Assembly: GCA_015654595.1 (NCBI GenBank)
Contig: JAATGQ010000183.1
Location: 1-34,327, forward strand
DNA from: Chitinophagales bacterium
Lineage (GTDB): Bacteria > Bacteroidota > Bacteroidia > Chitinophagales > Chitinophagaceae
Reading direction: 5' to 3'
DNA length: 34,327 nt
Shown here in pieces: positions 31,095 through 34,327 of this stretch; the first letter of the stretch is position 1; each line of letters begins with the position of its first letter. The notes beneath the pieces were generated by a model. The model did not search any database. It was not told where the DNA came from and saw only the letters and a program-made list of their open reading frames with translations. The position numbers and the translations under genes were made by a program.

Positions 31095-33638
31095 TTAAGC
31101 CGCGGGGGTACCGACCTTTGGCGCGGTCAGGCGCAGGCGCAGTCTGTCGAGAACATGCTTTTTCTCCTGGAAGGTGACGATGATCGTTCCCGCGACCATC
31201 AGCAGGAAAAGGATGGATGCCATCCATTGGATCTGTCTTCCAAAGTAGAAGGACAACGGATGGAAGACCATCCGAACAATATGCCTGCCCGGAGGAATGG
31301 AAAGCCCCCGCAGCACATAGTTGGTGCGGATGATAGGCACTTGTTTGTCATCGACCCAGGCTTTCCAGCCCCTTTTATAGTAGACTTCGCTAAAGACGGC
31401 AAATCGCTGCCCCTTCGCCTGTGTAACATAAGACACTTCGTCGTTGTCATTTTTTATCAGGTGGATGGTGCCAAGGGTATCCGGAGACGCCTCATAGGCA
31501 ACGCTGCTGCTGTCGGCAGAGAAGATAAAGGCCGTATCGGCAGGATGGAAATGGGTGAGACTGGTGATCAGTTCTTTTGGTGTCGCTTTTGTCTGAACCG
31601 ACCTCACAAACCAGGCCGGGCCAAGCGCGTGGGGATTCAAAATAGCTGTATCACCGCCGCCGGGCATAGGTTTGATAATATATTTGGTGTTGAGCATGTC
31701 GATCGACGGCTCACAGTTGGGATAGTTATACAGCTGGCGATCGATCAGATCTTCGTAGATCTTGAGCTTGGCAGCATGGTAGCCGCCGATCGAATGATGG
31801 AAGTAGGCGGTCATCGCACCATAGCTCAGTGCGTTGGAAATGCTGTCCCGAAGATCAAAGACCCTGAAGTTGGCAGTGTCCGCCATGATCTTTTTATCCG
31901 CTTCCGTCGCGGTAAAGTGTTGTTCGTAATCTTCTTTGACCTTGAAGCTGTCATGGTTCATATACTTCAGGTCGATGTTCATCAGGTCTACGAAGGCAAG
32001 CGTTCCGACAAAAGCCAGCAGATAGACGGGACGCATTTTCTTCTTTATATAAAGCCCTACGCAGCCTGCAGCCAGCAGCACGATGACCAGGCTGCGGATC
32101 AGACTGTATTCATAAAGTTCCCTTCTGTCGCTCTTCAGACTTTCGACAAAGCGCTGCATTGCACCCAACGCATCCGAACCTTTGGCAGCAGCTTTTTTCA
32201 GCAGGGCATAGTCCCATTCGCTGGTATAGGAAAAATGAAAATAAAGACCTGTGAGTATAAGAAAGATACCGGCCACGGCTGCCATCCCCCATTTGTACTG
32301 ACGCCAGAGCGCAGGCCGATCCGCTGCTACCATGATCTTTTGAAGCGTCATGACGGCCATCATTCCAAACAGGAAGGTCGGGACGACGAGGATCATACTG
32401 GGCGCCCGGAACTTGTTGTACATAGGAAGATACTTCAACAAAAAGCTATTGAAGCTCTGAAAATACCCGCCCCAGCTCATGGCGATCGTGACGATGCACA
32501 CGCCAAGTATCCACCATTTATGTTTGTTGTCGAGGATAAAGAAGCCTATCAGCGCGAGCAAAATGATCACGGCCCCTACATAAGGCGGCCCGGCGAAGAA
32601 CTCTCCTACCCCGCCCCAATAAAAGCGGGGACCGTCTTCGCCGATCTGTGCCTTCAGATCGGAGGGCAACGTCTCCATCGTCCGAACGGCTTTTGAACGG
32701 GAGGGAGACAGTTCCAGATCGGTGCTGCCGCCATAAATATCCGGTACCAGCATTACAAAAGGTTCTGCCTTGTACATGCTGAAGTCGAAGGCCGAGTGTT
32801 CGCTAAGTCCATCCTTGGTGTAGCTGCCGGCTTCTTTTTCGTCGGCCAGTTCGCTGCCGCCTCGTACGGTCTCCTTGGAAGAATCGAAGGTGGTGAAGAT
32901 AGAAACGGCGTTGCTGAGGATGCCGATCAGTGCGGCGCCAACCATCACGGCAAGGGTGCGGCCAAGCCGGCGGCGGTCGCCCTGTCTGAGCCAGGGAATA
33001 CCATATCCGAGTAATAAACCGCCTGCGATGATCATCACGTAGTAGACGATCTGGATATGATTAAAGCCGATGAGTAATGCAGTAAATAAACTGGTCATTA
33101 ACATCCCCATCCAGTATTTTTTTTCACAGATCAGCAGCAGGGACGCCACCACACCTGGCATGAGTGCTATGGAGATCATTTTCGTATCGTGGCCCACCTC
33201 CACAATGACAGGATTATAAGTGGCATAGGCATATGTCAGCGCCCCTATAATACCTATATAGGGGTTGATCCGAAGGATCAGTGCGAGGAAGTAGAAACAA
33301 AGACAGGCCAGGAAGAAGAAGTTGGCGGGCTTGACCAGCCAGAGGGTGAACAGGTTGTAAAACATGTTGGGAATGCTGATGGATTGGCTGTCCATTGCAA
33401 TCTGGTAGGCCGGCATCCCACTGAACATGCTGTTGCTCCATAACGGAAAATGACCATGCGTCTCTTTATATTGAAAGGAGTTGTGGGACATACCCTGCCA
33501 TTGCAGTACGTCTTCCTGAAACAGGACCTTGTTTTCAAAAGCCGGTTTACAGTAAACGAATGCCACCAGCACAAACACCGCGATAGCAGTCAGGTGCGGC
33601 AAAGCTTTCCTGAATAGATCCTTTGTTATACTTTTCAT
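31095..33638 (-). CDS. YfhO-like multi-pass membrane protein, GT-C-type fold
   Basis: 847 residues from ATG 33638; the frame opens at a TTG 11 codons earlier, but MKSITKDLFRKALPH is a typical start. About 12 membrane helices fall in the N-terminal 560 residues, preceded by the conserved loop ENKVLFQEDVLQWQGMSHNSFQYKE with an acidic pair resembling GT-C glycosyltransferases. A soluble beta-rich domain follows (about 590-800, including FSEVYYKRGWKAWVDDKQVP near 760), and a last helix and basic tail (RLRLRLTAPKVG) end the protein. YfhO-family proteins are thought to attach sugars to envelope polymers using lipid-linked donors; the exact substrate here is unknown. It is divergent from arfB, with 158 bases between start codons. 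Confidence 0.88.
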   Translation of the reverse strand: MKSITKDLFRKALPHLTAIAVFVLVAFVYCKPAFENKVLFQEDVLQWQGMSHNSFQYKETHGHFPLWSNSMFSGMPAYQIAMDSQSISIPNMFYNLFTLWLVKPANFFFLACLCFYFLALILRINPYIGIIGALTYAYATYNPVIVEVGHDTKMISIALMPGVVASLLLICEKKYWMGMLMTSLFTALLIGFNHIQIVYYVMIIAGGLLLGYGIPWLRQGDRRRLGRTLAVMVGAALIGILSNAVSIFTTFDSSKETVRGGSELADEKEAGSYTKDGLSEHSAFDFSMYKAEPFVMLVPDIYGGSTDLELSPSRSKAVRTMETLPSDLKAQIGEDGPRFYWGGVGEFFAGPPYVGAVIILLALIGFFILDNKHKWWILGVCIVTIAMSWGGYFQSFNSFLLKYLPMYNKFRAPSMILVVPTFLFGMMAVMTLQKIMVAADRPALWRQYKWGMAAVAGIFLILTGLYFHFSYTSEWDYALLKKAAAKGSDALGAMQRFVESLKSDRRELYEYSLIRSLVIVLLAAGCVGLYIKKKMRPVYLLAFVGTLAFVDLMNIDLKYMNHDSFKVKEDYEQHFTATEADKKIMADTANFRVFDLRDSISNALSYGAMTAYFHHSIGGYHAAKLKIYEDLIDRQLYNYPNCEPSIDMLNTKYIIKPMPGGGDTAILNPHALGPAWFVRSVQTKATPKELITSLTHFHPADTAFIFSADSSSVAYEASPDTLGTIHLIKNDNDEVSYVTQAKGQRFAVFSEVYYKRGWKAWVDDKQVPIIRTNYVLRGLSIPPGRHIVRMVFHPLSFYFGRQIQWMASILFLLMVAGTIIVTFQEKKHVLDRLRLRLTAPKVGTPAA

Positions 33639-33738
33639 GAAGTCATGAGGGGTTTCGCTAATGGCAGGCAAGGTAAACGAAGTGCAATTCCCGGACCAGC
33701 TTTGGGAGCATAAAGCGGCCGATAACCACCGATTTTAA

Positions 33739-33766
33739 TTGATCTTTAATTTTTAAAGTAACTTTA
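33739..33766 (+). promoter_or_regulatory. Candidate arfB promoter
   Basis: TTG (33739-33741) and TAACTTTA (33759-33766), one base off the TAnnTTTG -7 consensus, are 17 bases apart and lie 30 bases before the ATG at 33797. Confidence 0.4.
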
Positions 33767-33796
33767 ACACAGTCCAAACCGAAAGCTATAAATATA

Positions 33797-34198
33797 ATGA
33801 AGATCGATATCTCGAAGGAAATAATTTTCCGGACTGCCCGCAGCGGAGGAAAGGGAGGGCAGAATGTCAACAAGGTGGAAACCATGGTGGAGGGCTATTT
33901 TTCCATCGCGGAGTCGGCTTTGTTAGCTGTGGAGCAAAAGGCGGTATTGGAGAAGAAGCTGGCTTCAAAGATCAATGCGGATGGGTATGTGCAGGTGAAG
34001 TCGCAGGTTCATCGGACGCAATTGGGGAATAAGGCGGAAGTGGTCAGGAAGATGAATGAGTTGATCGAACAGGGCCTGAAGAAGGAGAAGCGGCGGGTGC
34101 CGACGAAGCCATCGGCCGCGGCTCGCGAAAGGCGGATAGAGGGTAAGAAGCGGCAGAGCCAGATAAAGGAGGGGCGCCGCAAGAGCGGATGGGACTAG
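33797..34198 (+). CDS. arfB: Alternative ribosome-rescue factor B (peptidyl-tRNA hydrolase)
   Basis: 133 residues. ArfB (YaeJ/ICT1-like) releases nascent peptides from ribosomes stalled on non-stop mRNA. The catalytic GGQ is at 20-22 in GGKGGQNVNKVET, within the release-factor-like domain that occupies about 1-105 (VQVKSQVHRTQLGNKAEVV). The C-terminal tail is Lys/Arg-rich (KKEKRRVP, RERRIEGKKRQSQIKEGRRKSG), as needed to enter the empty mRNA channel. Length is typical for the short family. The ATG at 33797 is preceded by a candidate promoter and is divergent from the YfhO-like gene. Confidence 0.93.
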   Translation: MKIDISKEIIFRTARSGGKGGQNVNKVETMVEGYFSIAESALLAVEQKAVLEKKLASKINADGYVQVKSQVHRTQLGNKAEVVRKMNELIEQGLKKEKRRVPTKPSAAARERRIEGKKRQSQIKEGRRKSGWD

Positions 34199-34327
34199 CC
34201 CGGTACGCAAATCAGGCCAGACGCCCCTTGCACCGAAGGGGGAACGCTGGCTCCCGGGGGCCAGCCCCAAAAAACGAGTGAGCGCATCGTCTAAAATAAG
34301 TCGGCGCAAGAGCCGACGGCCGAAGGC
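34199..34327. other. Hairpin-rich segment at the window edge
   Basis: Three short perfect stems in 100 bases: CCCCTT/AAGGGG (34224-34241), GCTGGC/GCCAGC (34246-34265, loop of 8) and GTCGGC/GCCGAC (34300-34317, loop of 6). None is followed by a U-tract on the plus strand, so arfB termination is not clear. A short repeat or a regulatory element extending beyond the window is possible. Confidence 0.35.

Noticed and set aside
30658..31227. Pro/Arg-rich minus-strand frame spanning the end of the YfhO-like gene, the repeat island and the start of dtd
   Set aside because: It overlaps two well-supported genes in another frame and consists of repeat-derived residues.

Overview
The window looks like a chromosome segment from a Bacteroidota bacterium, most likely family Chitinophagaceae. 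The evidence is: several secreted proteins with C-terminal type IX secretion (T9SS) sorting domains, a GldF-GldG gliding-type ABC protein, an alpha2-type glycyl-tRNA synthetase, FtsX/MacB permeases with an N-terminal pattern common in the phylum, RHS-like proteins carrying the Bacteroidota N-terminal signature, and promoter -7 boxes of the TAnnTTTG type. Species was not determined. No tRNA, rRNA, CRISPR array, insertion sequence or phage module was recognised.

Left end (1-4427, minus strand): a tightly packed four-gene operon. In transcription order it encodes an exported protein with a long helical N-terminal region and a predicted outer-membrane beta-barrel, a secreted beta-sandwich protein, a lipoprotein, and an RHS/YD-type protein. 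The RHS reading frame is broken by one in-frame amber codon inside its most conserved N-terminal block and then stays open to the window edge. An AT-rich 650-bp leader region precedes the operon and holds a nested inverted repeat.

Middle left (5084-11874, minus strand): a fused GldF-GldG ABC-transporter protein, a NifS/IscS cysteine desulfurase and two T9SS cargo proteins, separated by clear intrinsic terminators. Core housekeeping (12229-19467): acpP-fabF-rnc on the minus strand with a good acpP promoter and attenuator-like hairpins between acpP and fabF, a GNAT acetyltransferase, a DUF4870-like membrane protein and mfd.

Right half (19713-34198): a small secreted transthyretin-like protein divergent from a 1219-residue T9SS-exported subtilase, a ferredoxin-NADP reductase-like enzyme, a small membrane/coiled-coil protein, glyS, a two-module FtsX/MacB permease behind a candidate sigma-54 promoter, a MazG-like pyrophosphohydrolase with dtd, a YfhO-like membrane giant, and the ribosome-rescue hydrolase ArfB.

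The most striking non-coding theme is a set of five GC-rich, internally repetitive intergenic islands (about 10560-10680, 19503-19620, 26730-27060, 29560-29850, 30780-31090). Each has its own repeat family, and all are G-richer on the + strand whatever the orientation of the neighbouring genes. They create long spurious open frames on both strands, including a false N-terminal extension of glyS. No complete new defence or secretion system can be proved here; the RHS operon and the sigma-54-type control region of the permease are the best candidates for new biology.
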